Positions 7,832 through 16,766 of a stretch of 64,000 nt of DNA are shown here, one piece after another. How positions within the stretch are numbered: position 1 is the stretch's first letter; each line of letters begins with the position of its first letter. This DNA comes from Aequorivita xiaoshiensis (lineage in GTDB: Bacteria > Bacteroidota > Bacteroidia > Flavobacteriales > Flavobacteriaceae): positions 1 to 64,000 of the forward strand of contig NZ_JAIRBB010000009.1 of the NCBI RefSeq assembly GCF_022008395.1, given 5' to 3'. The position numbers and the translations under genes were made by a program. The notes beneath the pieces are model-generated. The model saw nothing but the letters and a program-made list of their open reading frames with translations, did no database searches and had not been told where the DNA came from.

Positions 7832-8296
7832 ATGGAAAAGAAAAAACCTATAAAACGTCATATTGCTTTGCAACCTTTAAGTAGACAACATCATTTTGGC
7901 TTGTTGTTTAGTTGGAAAATTCGAAAAGGATTTCAAAAAAATATTGAAATTGAACGGATGCAGGAATATGCAAAATGGTTTTATAAACACGAGATAACAC
8001 CACATTTTAATGATGAAGAAAAATACGTTTTTCCTATTCTAGATAAAGAAAATGAACTTGTTGAACGGGCTTTAAAAGAACACAGACGAATTAAACGTTT
8101 GTTTAATGATACAGAAGATCCTGAAAAATCACTCAGTAAATTAGAGGAAGAGCTAGATGCTCATATTCGTTTTGAAGAACGAATTCTATTTAACGAAATT
8201 CAAAAAGTGGCGACAGAAGCTCAACTTGCTAAAATTGAAGAAATCCATAGCGATTTAGAAAAATCACGCGACTATCACGACCCCTTCTGGGAGTAA
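7832..8296 (+). CDS. Hemerythrin-domain protein
   Basis: A 154-aa cytoplasmic four-helix protein with hemerythrin-type iron ligands in order: H20/H21 (SRQHHFGLL), H58 with E62/E63 (PHFNDEEKYVFP), H84 (LKEHRRIKR), and H111 with E115 (DAHIRFEERILF). The last two blocks match the HxxxE iron-bridging pattern of bacterial hemerythrins. Such proteins bind oxygen or NO at a di-iron site, or take part in iron handling. It sits between the Rrf2 pair and ric, consistent with NO or oxygen buffering. No Crp/Fnr-type box was found upstream, so it may be read from the rrf2 transcript or use an unrecognised promoter. Confidence 0.8.
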   Translation: MEKKKPIKRHIALQPLSRQHHFGLLFSWKIRKGFQKNIEIERMQEYAKWFYKHEITPHFNDEEKYVFPILDKENELVERALKEHRRIKRLFNDTEDPEKSLSKLEEELDAHIRFEERILFNEIQKVATEAQLAKIEEIHSDLEKSRDYHDPFWE

Positions 8297-8348
8297 AAAA
8301 TCACCCAGTAACTATCAATGATACAAGAAATTATAGCTTTATTTTATA

Positions 8349-8414
8349 TTCTGATAAATTTGTCATAATTATGATTTAAGTCATACTTTCTTCATTTTAT
8401 TCTACTGAAATTTG
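8349..8414 (+). promoter_or_regulatory. Dual operator promoter of ric
   Basis: An upstream dyad, TTCTGATA-AATT-TGTCATAA (8349-8368), matches the operator of the second rrf2 gene at most positions. Next comes a Crp/Fnr-type box, TGAT-TTAA-GTCA (8372-8383), with its centre 36.5 bp before the last G of GAAATTTG (8407-8414), a one-off TAnnTTTG element. The leader to the ATG at 8445 is about 25 nt. Confidence 0.65.
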
Positions 8415-8444
8415 TTTTATTAAATAAACATAAATAACAATGCC

Positions 8445-9167
8445 ATGACAACACTTCAAGATAAAACAGTAGCAGATGTAGTTACGGAAAATATTAAAGC
8501 CGCTCACGTTTTCAAAAAGTATGGAATAGACTTTTGCTGCGGTGGAGGAGTAAGTATTAAAAAAGCATGTGAAAAAGCTGAAATTGATCCTGTTTTAGTA
8601 GAAACAGAAATACTTAACCTAGAAAATATAAAAGACCGTGCATTAGATTTTAACAGTTGGAAACTTGACTTTCTAACCGATCATATTATAAATGTTCATC
8701 ACGGTTATGTGGAAGAAAATAGTCCTTTATTACTTCAGTATTCGCAAAGAGTAAACCACGTACACGGGCATCATTACACCGAATTGGCCGAAATAGAATC
8801 CTTGGTAAAACAAGTGGTTCAAGAATTGGCAGCACATATGAAGAAGGAAGAATTAATTTTATTCCCATTTATTAAAAAACTTGTAAAAGCAGAACGTGAG
8901 GGTACAGTAGTTCCTCCAATACATTTTGGAACTGTTGAAAACCCGATTAAAATGATGGAGGCAGAACACGAAGAAGCAGGTGAAATTCTGCGTAAAATAG
9001 CTAAACTGAGTAACAATTTTACCCCGCCGCAAGGGGCTTGTAATACCTATAAAGCGTTTTATTCAAAACTTGAAGAATTTGAACAAGACTTACACCAACA
9101 CGTACATTTAGAAAATAATATCCTTTTCCCAAAAGCCTTAAAATTGGAAAAGACATTAAAAAATTGA
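8445..9167 (+). CDS. ric: Iron-sulfur cluster repair di-iron protein Ric (ScdA/YtfE)
   Basis: A 240-aa protein with the full Ric layout: an N-terminal DUF542/ScdA_N domain (residues 1-70) with GIDFCCGGG (27-35, vicinal C31-C32), then a hemerythrin-like di-iron domain. Its ligands include H80/H85, H105-H110, H131 with E135 (AAHMKKEELILFP), H175 (EAEHEEAGE), and a final HQHVHLENNILFP block. Ric repairs iron-sulfur clusters damaged by NO or peroxide and may release iron or handle NO directly. The gene is monocistronic: its own promoter has both dyads found elsewhere in this island, and a strong terminator follows. Placement by Rrf2 and nitrite reductase genes fits NO defence. Confidence 0.92.
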   Translation: MTTLQDKTVADVVTENIKAAHVFKKYGIDFCCGGGVSIKKACEKAEIDPVLVETEILNLENIKDRALDFNSWKLDFLTDHIINVHHGYVEENSPLLLQYSQRVNHVHGHHYTELAEIESLVKQVVQELAAHMKKEELILFPFIKKLVKAEREGTVVPPIHFGTVENPIKMMEAEHEEAGEILRKIAKLSNNFTPPQGACNTYKAFYSKLEEFEQDLHQHVHLENNILFPKALKLEKTLKN

Positions 9168-9223
9168 TTGAGAAATTAGTAAAATAGAACTATCACTAAA
9201 AAATAATTAGTTTGTTTTTAATA

Positions 9224-9279
9224 CAGTTCGGAAGATTGACAAATAAGAATACTTAACGTCAAACTCCGAACTGTTTTTT
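9224..9279 (+). terminator. Terminator after ric
   Basis: The long stem CAGTTCGGAAGATTGAC (9224-9240) pairs with GTCAAACTCCGAACTG (9258-9273) with one bulge, and TTTTTTC follows. The next gene starts only 15 bp beyond, so its promoter must overlap this hairpin or it relies on readthrough. Confidence 0.75.
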
Positions 9280-9293
9280 CTTAATTTTACAGC

Positions 9294-10508
9294 TTGATAA
9301 ATTTAAAAAAACATATTAGCGTTGCGCTTGCTTATTTCCTACTGGTAGCTCTAATGGGAGTATTGTTGCGGCTATTCTTTGTTACCCCTGTTCAGCTTAA
9401 TTTTAAGTACATACTTCACGCACATTCTCATACAGCTCTGTTAGGTTGGATTTATTTAGGATTAACAACTTTAATCTATAAAATTTTTCTTTCCGAAGCC
9501 GATAAATCTAAATTGTATAAGCGCATTTTTATTTTTACCAATACTTGCATTTTAGGGATGCTTGTAACCTTTCCCTATCAAGGCTATGCATTGTATTCAA
9601 TTATATTCTCAACACTATTTTTGTTTGCTTCCTATTGGTTTACCTGGTTTGCGATAAAAAACATCCCCGAACATTTTAAGCATCGTTTTTCTTGGAAACT
9701 TGTTAAAGCTTCCCTTTGGTATTTGGTGTTTTCAAGTGTAGGTCCATGGGCTATCGGTGGCGTTATGGCAACCTTAGGTACAGAATCTATATGGTATAAA
9801 ACATCCATTTATTTCTACCTCCATTTTCAATATAACGGTTGGTTTATCCTAGCCCTTTTGGGAATTTTATTCTATATACTTGAAAAAAATGGTGTCGTAT
9901 TTAGAAGGGAACAGTTGAGATCATTTTTTTTCCTCCTGAATTTTGCTGTGATATTTACCTTATTCCTTTCAGTACTTTGGTTTGGGCCGCCTACAATTAT
10001 TTACGTGTTGGGCTTAATTGGTGCTGTGGCCCAAATCCTAGCCTTTTATGAGTTGTATATACTTCTTAAAAAGCCGTGGAGTTTCTTAATTAAAAGCATT
10101 TCTCCTCGAGGTCTGTTGCTTTTTAAAATTGCAGGAGTTTTATTAGTTGCAAAAGTATTAATGCAATTCTTTTCTGCTTTTCCCTATATGGCAGATTTGG
10201 CTTATCGGCTTAAGGATTTTGTAATCGGCTATTTACACTTAGTTTTCTTGGGGATCGTAGTTCCTCTGATGCTCGCTTTTTTAAATTACTTCCGTCTGCT
10301 TACTATTCCTAAAAGCTTTTTGTGGTTTTTCCTCTTGGCTTTTATCACAACAGAGGCTTTAATATTTTATAAAGCTTTTGCATTTTGGCTGGGCTTACCT
10401 TTTTTTCAGAATTATTATATTCTACTAGCCGCCTTCAGTTGTCTTTTTCCAATAGCCGTTGGGATTTTATTTTATAATCAAATTAAAAATTTTTATCTTT
10501 CTACCTAA
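9294..10508 (+). CDS. Multi-spanning membrane protein, haem-copper oxidase subunit I-like
   Basis: A 404-aa integral membrane protein with about 12 hydrophobic helices. KYILHAHSHTALLGW near residue 40 resembles the histidine-bearing helix of cbb3 CcoN (which here has RPLHTNAVIFAF). Further in-membrane histidines occur in YFYLHFQYNGW and IGYLHLVFLG. It looks like a shortened, diverged haem-copper subunit I or an NnrS-like haem protein; both fit a place between ric and the cbb3 cluster. Function is not established. The open frame begins at a TTG 15 bp after the ric terminator, and no good ATG lies close downstream, so a TTG start is likely. No Crp/Fnr-type box was found. Confidence 0.65.
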   Translation: MINLKKHISVALAYFLLVALMGVLLRLFFVTPVQLNFKYILHAHSHTALLGWIYLGLTTLIYKIFLSEADKSKLYKRIFIFTNTCILGMLVTFPYQGYALYSIIFSTLFLFASYWFTWFAIKNIPEHFKHRFSWKLVKASLWYLVFSSVGPWAIGGVMATLGTESIWYKTSIYFYLHFQYNGWFILALLGILFYILEKNGVVFRREQLRSFFFLLNFAVIFTLFLSVLWFGPPTIIYVLGLIGAVAQILAFYELYILLKKPWSFLIKSISPRGLLLFKIAGVLLVAKVLMQFFSAFPYMADLAYRLKDFVIGYLHLVFLGIVVPLMLAFLNYFRLLTIPKSFLWFFLLAFITTEALIFYKAFAFWLGLPFFQNYYILLAAFSCLFPIAVGILFYNQIKNFYLST

Positions 10509-10556
10509 ATCTTTCAAAATTGAATGATAATATGTATCAAGCCATAATTATTAAGC

Positions 10557-10599
10557 TGATAATTATCATTTAAAGAGAGATAAGGCTTTGCGATATTTG
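10557..10599 (+). promoter_or_regulatory. Promoter with Crp/Fnr-type box for ccoI
   Basis: The box is the perfect dyad TGAT-AATT-ATCA (10557-10568) and the -7 element is GATATTTG (10592-10599), one base from consensus. Centre-to-G distance is 36.5 bp. Confidence 0.7.
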
Positions 10600-10631
10600 C
10601 ACCTATAATTAATTCGTAAATTTTTATCCTA

Positions 10632-13043
10632 ATGGTTAACTGTTTCCACTGTGGCGATGCGTGTCGCGACGACGTGATTACATACGACGAAAAGCCCTTT
10701 TGTTGCCACGGATGTAAGACGGTTTACGACATTCTACACGAAAGCGACTTAGGTTACTACTACGATCTTGAAAAAACTCCAGGAATTTCTCCCAACGAAA
10801 TCGCGGGAAAATTCGATTTTTTAGACAACGAAACCATTGTTGAAAAACTACTGGAATTTAACGATGGTAACATGCAAATTGTCTCATTTGTAATTCCTTC
10901 AATACACTGTAGTAGCTGTATCTGGATACTGGAAAATTTAAATAAACTCAGCCCATCTGTAATTTCATCTCAGGTTAATTTCCCTGAAAAAACAGTGCGA
11001 ATTTCTTTCTCTTCTGGGGAAGATGCCCTTAAAAATCTGGTGATTTTATTAAGCCGAATTGGCTATGAACCCTATATCTCTTTAGACGATTCGGATAAAA
11101 AAGATAAAAACGTAGACCGCAGTTTAATTTTTAAACTCACAGTGGCTGGTTTCGCATTTGGAAATATAATGTTTCTTTCACTTCCTGAATATTTTGAAGG
11201 ATCTGAATTTTGGTTAGACAGATTTAAACCCTTCTTTCGATGGTTGATGTTCGCTTTCTCGCTTCCAGTAGTCTTTTACTCAGCAAGCGGATACTTTATT
11301 TCAGCTTATAAAGGACTTCGATCTAAAATCTTAAATATCGATGTACCCATTGCTCTAGGTGTTGCCGTGCTTTTTATTAGAAGTACTATAGATATTGTAA
11401 TGGACTGGGGAACTGGTTTCTTCGATAGCTTGGCAGGACTTCTTTTCTTTTTATTACTAGGGAAATTCTTTCAGCAAAAAACCTATAGCTACCTTTCCTT
11501 TGAACGTGATTATAAATCGTACTTTCCAATAGCAGTTACCCGATTGTTTAAAAACTCAAAAGGGAGTACTGTTGAAGAACAAGCCGAAGTATATAAAGTT
11601 GAAAAAGGGGATCGCTTGTTGATTAGAAACAATGAAATTATCCCTGTAGATGCCATTTTAATAAAAGGAAATGCCCTAATTGATTATAGTTTTGTTACGG
11701 GCGAAGCCGAACCAATTTCCAAACAAAGTGGCGACAAGCTTTTCGCTGGAGGAAAACAACAGGCAGGAATTATTGAAGTTGAGGTTTTAAAACCTGTTTC
11801 TCAAAGCTACCTAACGCAATTGTGGAGTAACGATGTTTTTAGTAAGGATAGAACAGGAGTTTTTGAATCGCTTACAGACAGTATAAGTAAACGCTTTACA
11901 GTAACGCTATTAACTATTGCATTTATTGCAACCATTTTCTGGATGGTTGTAGATCCTTCAAAGGCGTTTAATGTGTTTACTGCTGTGCTAATTGTAGCTT
12001 GTCCTTGTGCTATTGCCCTGGCTGCACCATTTACATTAGGGAATGTGTTGCGTATCTTCGGAAGAGAAAAACTGTATTTAAAAGAAGCTTCAGTAATCGA
12101 ACAAATGGCAAAGTTGGATACCGTAGTATTCGATAAAACGGGTACGCTAACTACCAATCAAAAAAACTTAATCACCTATGAAGGTGTAGCGCTCACTGAG
12201 GAAGAACAAAAATTACTTACAAGTACACTTCGAGCTTCTAGTCATCCCTTAAGTCGTTCCCTATACAGCATTCTAGATAAAAACGATATTCAAACCTTAG
12301 AAGAATTTGAAGAAGAAGTAGGCAAGGGAATTTCAGCGTCGTATAATGACAATTCTATAAAAGTAGGCTCTTATGAATTTGTTGGTGATTCTAGCGATTC
12401 TATAGACGAGATTAAAAATAAAACTACTGTTCATATAAGCACAAACAAAGTCTATAAAGGCTGCTATGTTTTTAATAGTGAATACAGAACTGGAGTAGCC
12501 GATGTATTTAAGCAAATAGGAAGGGATAAAGAAGTGATTGTTCTTTCTGGGGATAATGAAGGTGAACGTGAACGTTTGGAAGCCATGTTGCCGCAAGGTG
12601 TTAAGTTGTATTTTAACCAAAAACCGAACGATAAATTAAATTTTATAAAAGCATTACAACACCAAGGCAAACGAGTGTTAATGATTGGCGATGGATTGAA
12701 TGATGCTGGAGCGTTAAAACAGAGTGATGTAGGCTTTGTAATATCCGAAAATACCAACGTTTTTTCACCCGCTTGTGATGGTATCATCGATGCATCTAAA
12801 TTCGATAAAATTCCAGACTATCTTAATTTTTCGAAAAAAGGAGTGCAAGTGATTAAATGGGCCTTCGTGCTCTCCTTGTTTTACAACCTTATAGGAATTT
12901 CATTTGCAGTAACCGGACATTTGCTTCCCGTTGTTGCAGCTATTTTGATGCCTTTAAGCTCTATTAGTGTGGTAGTTTTTACAACCGTTACCACCCAATC
13001 TATAGGGAAGAAATTAAGAATGAGTATAAATAAGAAAAGCTGA
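10632..13043 (+). CDS. ccoI: Cu(+)-translocating P-type ATPase for cbb3 oxidase assembly
   Basis: An 803-aa P1B-ATPase of the CcoI/FixI group. The N-terminus carries a cysteine-rich metal-binding head (C4, C7, C11, C24, C25, C28). A heavy-metal-associated domain follows with IHCSSC (C93, C96). The membrane copper motif is C457-P458-C459, the phosphorylated aspartate is D501 in DKTGTLT, and GDGLNDAGAL forms the hinge. It exports copper to the periplasm for insertion into the cbb3 binuclear centre. Its promoter has a perfect Crp/Fnr-type box. The TGA stop overlaps the box of the next promoter (13041-13052), so ccoI and ccoS-NOQP are probably separate but co-regulated units. Confidence 0.93.
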   Translation: MVNCFHCGDACRDDVITYDEKPFCCHGCKTVYDILHESDLGYYYDLEKTPGISPNEIAGKFDFLDNETIVEKLLEFNDGNMQIVSFVIPSIHCSSCIWILENLNKLSPSVISSQVNFPEKTVRISFSSGEDALKNLVILLSRIGYEPYISLDDSDKKDKNVDRSLIFKLTVAGFAFGNIMFLSLPEYFEGSEFWLDRFKPFFRWLMFAFSLPVVFYSASGYFISAYKGLRSKILNIDVPIALGVAVLFIRSTIDIVMDWGTGFFDSLAGLLFFLLLGKFFQQKTYSYLSFERDYKSYFPIAVTRLFKNSKGSTVEEQAEVYKVEKGDRLLIRNNEIIPVDAILIKGNALIDYSFVTGEAEPISKQSGDKLFAGGKQQAGIIEVEVLKPVSQSYLTQLWSNDVFSKDRTGVFESLTDSISKRFTVTLLTIAFIATIFWMVVDPSKAFNVFTAVLIVACPCAIALAAPFTLGNVLRIFGREKLYLKEASVIEQMAKLDTVVFDKTGTLTTNQKNLITYEGVALTEEEQKLLTSTLRASSHPLSRSLYSILDKNDIQTLEEFEEEVGKGISASYNDNSIKVGSYEFVGDSSDSIDEIKNKTTVHISTNKVYKGCYVFNSEYRTGVADVFKQIGRDKEVIVLSGDNEGERERLEAMLPQGVKLYFNQKPNDKLNFIKALQHQGKRVLMIGDGLNDAGALKQSDVGFVISENTNVFSPACDGIIDASKFDKIPDYLNFSKKGVQVIKWAFVLSLFYNLIGISFAVTGHLLPVVAAILMPLSSISVVVFTTVTTQSIGKKLRMSINKKS

Positions 13044-13083
13044 CGATTGTCATATTTTCGTGATGATTGTGATAATATTTTTG
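13041..13083 (+). promoter_or_regulatory. Promoter with Crp/Fnr-type box for ccoS-ccoNOQP
   Basis: The box is TGAC-GATT-GTCA (13041-13052), overlapping the ccoI stop codon. The -7 element is TATTTTTG (13076-13083), a perfect consensus. Centre-to-G distance is 36.5 bp. Confidence 0.7.
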
Positions 13084-13100
13084 AATTTGATAGTTAAAAA

Positions 13101-13328
13101 ATGACGATAATTTACATGCTCTTGGCGCTCAGTCTTTTAGTTGCGATTATCTTTTTTGTACTGTTTATTTTTTCAGTAAGAAAAGGGCAATACGACGATA
13201 CCTATACGCCATCTGTACGAATGCTTTTTGACGATGAACTTGTAAAAGAAGATGCCGAACTAACAGGAGATAATACCGGAAAAAAACTGAATAAAACTAA
13301 AGTAAATTTAACCAATCCAGAAAAATAA
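13101..13328 (+). CDS. ccoS: cbb3 oxidase assembly protein CcoS
   Basis: A 75-aa protein with one N-terminal membrane helix (about residues 3-26) and the short cytoplasmic tail of the CcoS family, here containing YDDTYTPSVRMLFDDE, the acidic stretch conserved after the helix. CcoS is needed for cofactor insertion into the cbb3 catalytic subunit. It lies between ccoI and ccoNO, the usual flavobacterial order, 13 bp before ccoNO, and heads the transcript from the Crp/Fnr-type promoter. Confidence 0.9.
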   Translation: MTIIYMLLALSLLVAIIFFVLFIFSVRKGQYDDTYTPSVRMLFDDELVKEDAELTGDNTGKKLNKTKVNLTNPEK

Positions 13329-13341
13329 TTCTTTTACCATT

Positions 13342-15543
13342 ATGCAAACAGAACAGTTTTACTATGACAATCAGATTGTCAAAAAGTTTATCTATGCTAC
13401 CATCTTTTGGGGGCTTATAGGTATGAGCGTTGGCTTACTACTGGCTTATATGTTTATGTTTCCGAATATGACAGACGGAATTTCTTGGCTAAGTTTTGGT
13501 CGTTTAAGACCATTGCATACCAATGCCGTAATTTTCGCTTTCGTAGGAAATGCAATCTTTGCAGGGGTTTATTATTCCTCTCAACGTTTGCTTAAAGCTA
13601 GAATGTGGAGCGATTTTTTAAGTAACCTTAACTTTTGGGGATGGCAGGCAATTATAGTTGCAGCAGCCATTACCTTACCTTTAGGGTATACCACTTCAAA
13701 AGAATACGCAGAGCTAGAGTGGCCAATTGATGTTGCAATTGCAATAATTTGGGTGGCTTTTGGTGTAAACTTAATTATGACCATGGTAAAAAGACGTCAA
13801 CGTCACTTGTACGTTGCACTTTGGTTCTATTTAGGAACATGGGTAACTGTGGCAGTATTGCATATTGTAAATAGTATGGCAATTCCTGTAACAGCATTAA
13901 AGAGTTATTCAATGTATTCTGGAGTGCAAGATGCCCTGGTACAATGGTGGTATGGACACAACGCAGTAGCGTTTTTCTTAACTACACCTTTCCTTGGATT
14001 GATGTACTACTTTGTTCCTAAAGCTGCAAATAGACCTGTGTATTCATACAGACTTTCTATTGTTCACTTCTGGTCTTTAATTTTCATTTATATATGGGCA
14101 GGACCTCACCATTTGTTGTACACATCACTTCCAGAATGGGCGCAAAACTTAGGAGTTGCATTCTCTGTAATGCTACTTGCTCCATCTTGGGGAGGTATGA
14201 TTAACGGGCTTCTAACCTTGCGTGGTGCTTGGGATAAAGTACGAGTTGATCCTGTACTAAAATTTATGGTAGTGGCAATTACCGGTTACGGGATGGCGAC
14301 TTTTGAAGGACCAATGCTTTCACTTAAAAACGTGAATGCTATTGCTCACTTTACCGATTGGATTGTAGCGCACGTTCACGTAGGTGCACTAGCGTGGAAT
14401 GGGTTCTTAGCCTTTGGTATGATTTATTGGTTGGTACCACGACTGTTTAAAACCAAACTTTTCTCAGTTCAATTGGCAAACGCGCATTTCTGGATAGGTA
14501 CCTTAGGTATCATTATGTATGCGTTACCTATGTATGTAGCTGGATTTATGCAAGCTTCTATGTGGAACCAGTTTAACCCCGATGGAACGCTTACTTATGG
14601 TAACTTCCTTGAAACTGTTACCCAAATCATGCCAATGTATTGGATGAGAGCAATAGGGGGTAGCTTATATATTACAGGGGCTTTCATTTTGCTTTACAAT
14701 ATTATAATGACTGCGAGAAAAGGTAGTAAGGTTACAGACGAACTTGCTGAAGCGGCTCCATTAACTCCAGTTACTAAAAGACAAACTTCAGGTGAAGGAT
14801 GGCATACTTGGTTGGAGCGTCGCCCAATTAAATTGACGATTTATGCAACAATTGCAATTTTAATTGGTGGAATGGTGCAGATTATTCCTTCATTAATGGT
14901 AGACGATTATGTTCCTGCAATTTCTAGTGTAAAACCGTATACACCTTTAGAGTTAGAAGGTCGTGACATTTACATCCGCGAAGGTTGTGTGAACTGCCAT
15001 ACACAAATGATTAGACCATTTAGAAGTGAAGTAGAACGTTATGGTGAATATTCAAAATCTGGTGAATTTGTTTACGACCATCCATTCCTTTGGGGAAGTA
15101 AGCGTACGGGGCCAGACCTTCACAGAGTAGGAGGTAAGTATTCTGATAACTGGCACTTAAACCACATGTACGACCCGCAGAGTACTTCATCAGGATCTAT
15201 TATGCCTTCGTATAAATGGTTGATTACATCAGAACTAGATAAATCTGATACCGAATCAAAAATGCGTGCCCTATCTAAAATAGGTGTTCCGTATACAGAC
15301 GAAGAAATAGCAAGAGCACAAGAGTGGATGACGGAACAAGGAACTCAAATAGAAAAGAACCTATATAGCGACCCAGATTTTGCTTCATCATATGAGGCAG
15401 ATATGAAGTATGCTCAAGAAAACGGGGAAGAATTTATTGAGATGAAAGACCGAGAAATTGTTGCGATAATTGCTTATCTACAACGATTAGGAACCGATAT
15501 TAAAGTACAAAACGCCGAAGATGCATCGGCATTAAACGACTAG
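13342..15543 (+). CDS. ccoN: cbb3-type cytochrome c oxidase, fused subunits I and II (CcoN-CcoO)
   Basis: A 733-aa fusion protein. Residues 1 to about 470 form the CcoN 12-helix haem-copper core, with the low-spin haem histidine in RPLHTNAVIFAF (H59) and further haem/CuB histidines in YGHNAVAFFL, GPHHLLY and AHVHVGALAW. After a membrane anchor near 500-520 comes the CcoO-like monohaem domain, with C549-V-N-C-H553 and a distal methionine candidate in the following SGSIMPSYKWL stretch. The fusion is a known Bacteroidota trait. The enzyme reduces oxygen with high affinity and pumps protons. It is followed after 2 bp by ccoQ. Confidence 0.95.
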   Translation: MQTEQFYYDNQIVKKFIYATIFWGLIGMSVGLLLAYMFMFPNMTDGISWLSFGRLRPLHTNAVIFAFVGNAIFAGVYYSSQRLLKARMWSDFLSNLNFWGWQAIIVAAAITLPLGYTTSKEYAELEWPIDVAIAIIWVAFGVNLIMTMVKRRQRHLYVALWFYLGTWVTVAVLHIVNSMAIPVTALKSYSMYSGVQDALVQWWYGHNAVAFFLTTPFLGLMYYFVPKAANRPVYSYRLSIVHFWSLIFIYIWAGPHHLLYTSLPEWAQNLGVAFSVMLLAPSWGGMINGLLTLRGAWDKVRVDPVLKFMVVAITGYGMATFEGPMLSLKNVNAIAHFTDWIVAHVHVGALAWNGFLAFGMIYWLVPRLFKTKLFSVQLANAHFWIGTLGIIMYALPMYVAGFMQASMWNQFNPDGTLTYGNFLETVTQIMPMYWMRAIGGSLYITGAFILLYNIIMTARKGSKVTDELAEAAPLTPVTKRQTSGEGWHTWLERRPIKLTIYATIAILIGGMVQIIPSLMVDDYVPAISSVKPYTPLELEGRDIYIREGCVNCHTQMIRPFRSEVERYGEYSKSGEFVYDHPFLWGSKRTGPDLHRVGGKYSDNWHLNHMYDPQSTSSGSIMPSYKWLITSELDKSDTESKMRALSKIGVPYTDEEIARAQEWMTEQGTQIEKNLYSDPDFASSYEADMKYAQENGEEFIEMKDREIVAIIAYLQRLGTDIKVQNAEDASALND

Positions 15544-15545
15544 TT

Positions 15546-15743
15546 ATGTTGAAATTTGTAAAAGGAAACCTAGAGAACATAGACGATGTTCAAATATATC
15601 CATTGATATCACTATTAATATTCTTTTTCTTCTTTGTTGGGCTCTTTTATTGGGTGATTACAGCTAAGAAAGAGCACATTACCGAAGTGAGTAATATTCC
15701 ATTGGAAGACGATACTAATAACCAAAACGACCAAATACTATGA
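15546..15743 (+). CDS. ccoQ: cbb3 oxidase subunit CcoQ-like
   Basis: A 65-aa single-helix protein (membrane helix about residues 18-38, very Phe-rich) with an acidic hydrophilic tail, in the CcoQ/FixQ position between ccoNO and ccoP. The family stabilises the oxidase complex. It starts 2 bp after ccoNO and overlaps the start of ccoP by 4 bp (ATGA), so translation is probably coupled. Identification rests on size, topology and position more than on sequence motifs. Confidence 0.8.
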   Translation: MLKFVKGNLENIDDVQIYPLISLLIFFFFFVGLFYWVITAKKEHITEVSNIPLEDDTNNQNDQIL

Positions 15744-16660
15744 AAAACGTAATGTCATATTTAAGAGTCATAGGCTTTATGATTCTCGCCTTTTTCCTAC
15801 TAGAGTTTATAGTAGATTCTGGAGAGGAATGGGCAATCGTAAAATATCCAATTATCTGGGCTGTTTTAGGCGTGGTGTTTTTCTTTGCTGTTGCTTTCGA
15901 AATAGTTGCAGCTGCGCTACAGCGTGTTTTATACACAGGGTTAGACGATGAGGCTAAAAAGCGATATGCAACTATAGAAGAAAACCAATTCGGTTGGATT
16001 AAGAAAAAGTATAAGGAAATGCTCGATTCTAAACCGATAGAAAAAGAGCAAGAAATAGTTTTAGATCATAACTATGATGGCATTCGCGAGTTGGATAATA
16101 ACCTTCCGCCATGGTGGAAATACTTGTTCTATGCAACAATTGTTTTTGCAGGTGTATATCTAGTTTATTATGAAATCTTTGATGGTCCAAATCAAATTGA
16201 TGAACTTGAAACTGAAATAGCACAGGCTAAAATTGATATTGCGAAATATAAAGAAAACAACAAAGACCTTATCGATGCTAGTACCGTAGAGTTTTTAGAT
16301 TCTCCTTCAGATCTTGCTGCGGGTAAAGCTATATACACCGATAACTGTGTGGCTTGTCATAAAGACAGTGGAGGTGGCGGTATTGGCCCCAACCTAACCG
16401 ACGATTATTGGATTTTAGGCGGAGGTATTAAAAACATTTACAATACCATTAGCGAAGGAGGTCGTGCAGGAAAGGGAATGATTGCTTGGAAAACAGATTT
16501 AAAACCAAGTGAAATTGCCCAAGTATCAAGTTATGTAATGACCCTTCACGGTACAAATCCAGCAGATGGAAAAGAACCTGAAGGTGAAATTTGGAAAGAA
16601 GAAGACACATTGGAAGAGGCTGTTAAAGAGAATGAAACAGCAGACAATACTGAAGTCTAA
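15740..16660 (+). CDS. ccoP: cbb3 oxidase subunit III (CcoP), single-haem form
   Basis: A 306-aa protein with two N-terminal membrane helices (about 8-28 and 36-60), a cytoplasmic linker, a third helix around 125-145, and a C-terminal cytochrome c domain with one haem site, C203-V-A-C-H207, followed by GGGGIGPNLTDDYW. Proteobacterial CcoP usually has two haem c sites; here only one CxxCH exists, as in other Bacteroidota. It receives electrons from soluble or bc/alternative complex III donors and passes them to the CcoO part of the fused subunit. The acidic tail after the haem domain is lineage-typical and has no assigned role. Confidence 0.92.
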   Translation: MKNVMSYLRVIGFMILAFFLLEFIVDSGEEWAIVKYPIIWAVLGVVFFFAVAFEIVAAALQRVLYTGLDDEAKKRYATIEENQFGWIKKKYKEMLDSKPIEKEQEIVLDHNYDGIRELDNNLPPWWKYLFYATIVFAGVYLVYYEIFDGPNQIDELETEIAQAKIDIAKYKENNKDLIDASTVEFLDSPSDLAAGKAIYTDNCVACHKDSGGGGIGPNLTDDYWILGGGIKNIYNTISEGGRAGKGMIAWKTDLKPSEIAQVSSYVMTLHGTNPADGKEPEGEIWKEEDTLEEAVKENETADNTEV

Positions 16661-16684
16661 TTAGAGAAATTACTTGTGTCTATA

Positions 16685-16734
16685 GCTAGTAACTTAGGGG
16701 TAGCATTTAACCTAAACTCTAAGTTACTAGTAGC
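16685..16734 (+). promoter_or_regulatory. Stem-loop between ccoP and ccoG
   Basis: The perfect 12-bp inverted repeat CTAGTAACTTAG (16686-16697) and CTAAGTTACTAG (16719-16730) encloses a competing inner pairing, TTAGG with CCTAA. It lacks a T-run, so it is more likely an mRNA processing or stability element than a terminator, separating the abundant oxidase subunits from the assembly genes. Confidence 0.5.
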
Positions 16735-16766
16735 AATATTACGTTTCACATTAAAATATAATACCA

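Noticed and set aside
13041-13043. ccoI and ccoS as one simple operon
   Set aside because: A complete promoter with its own box lies at the junction, so separate initiation is at least as likely; readthrough is not excluded.
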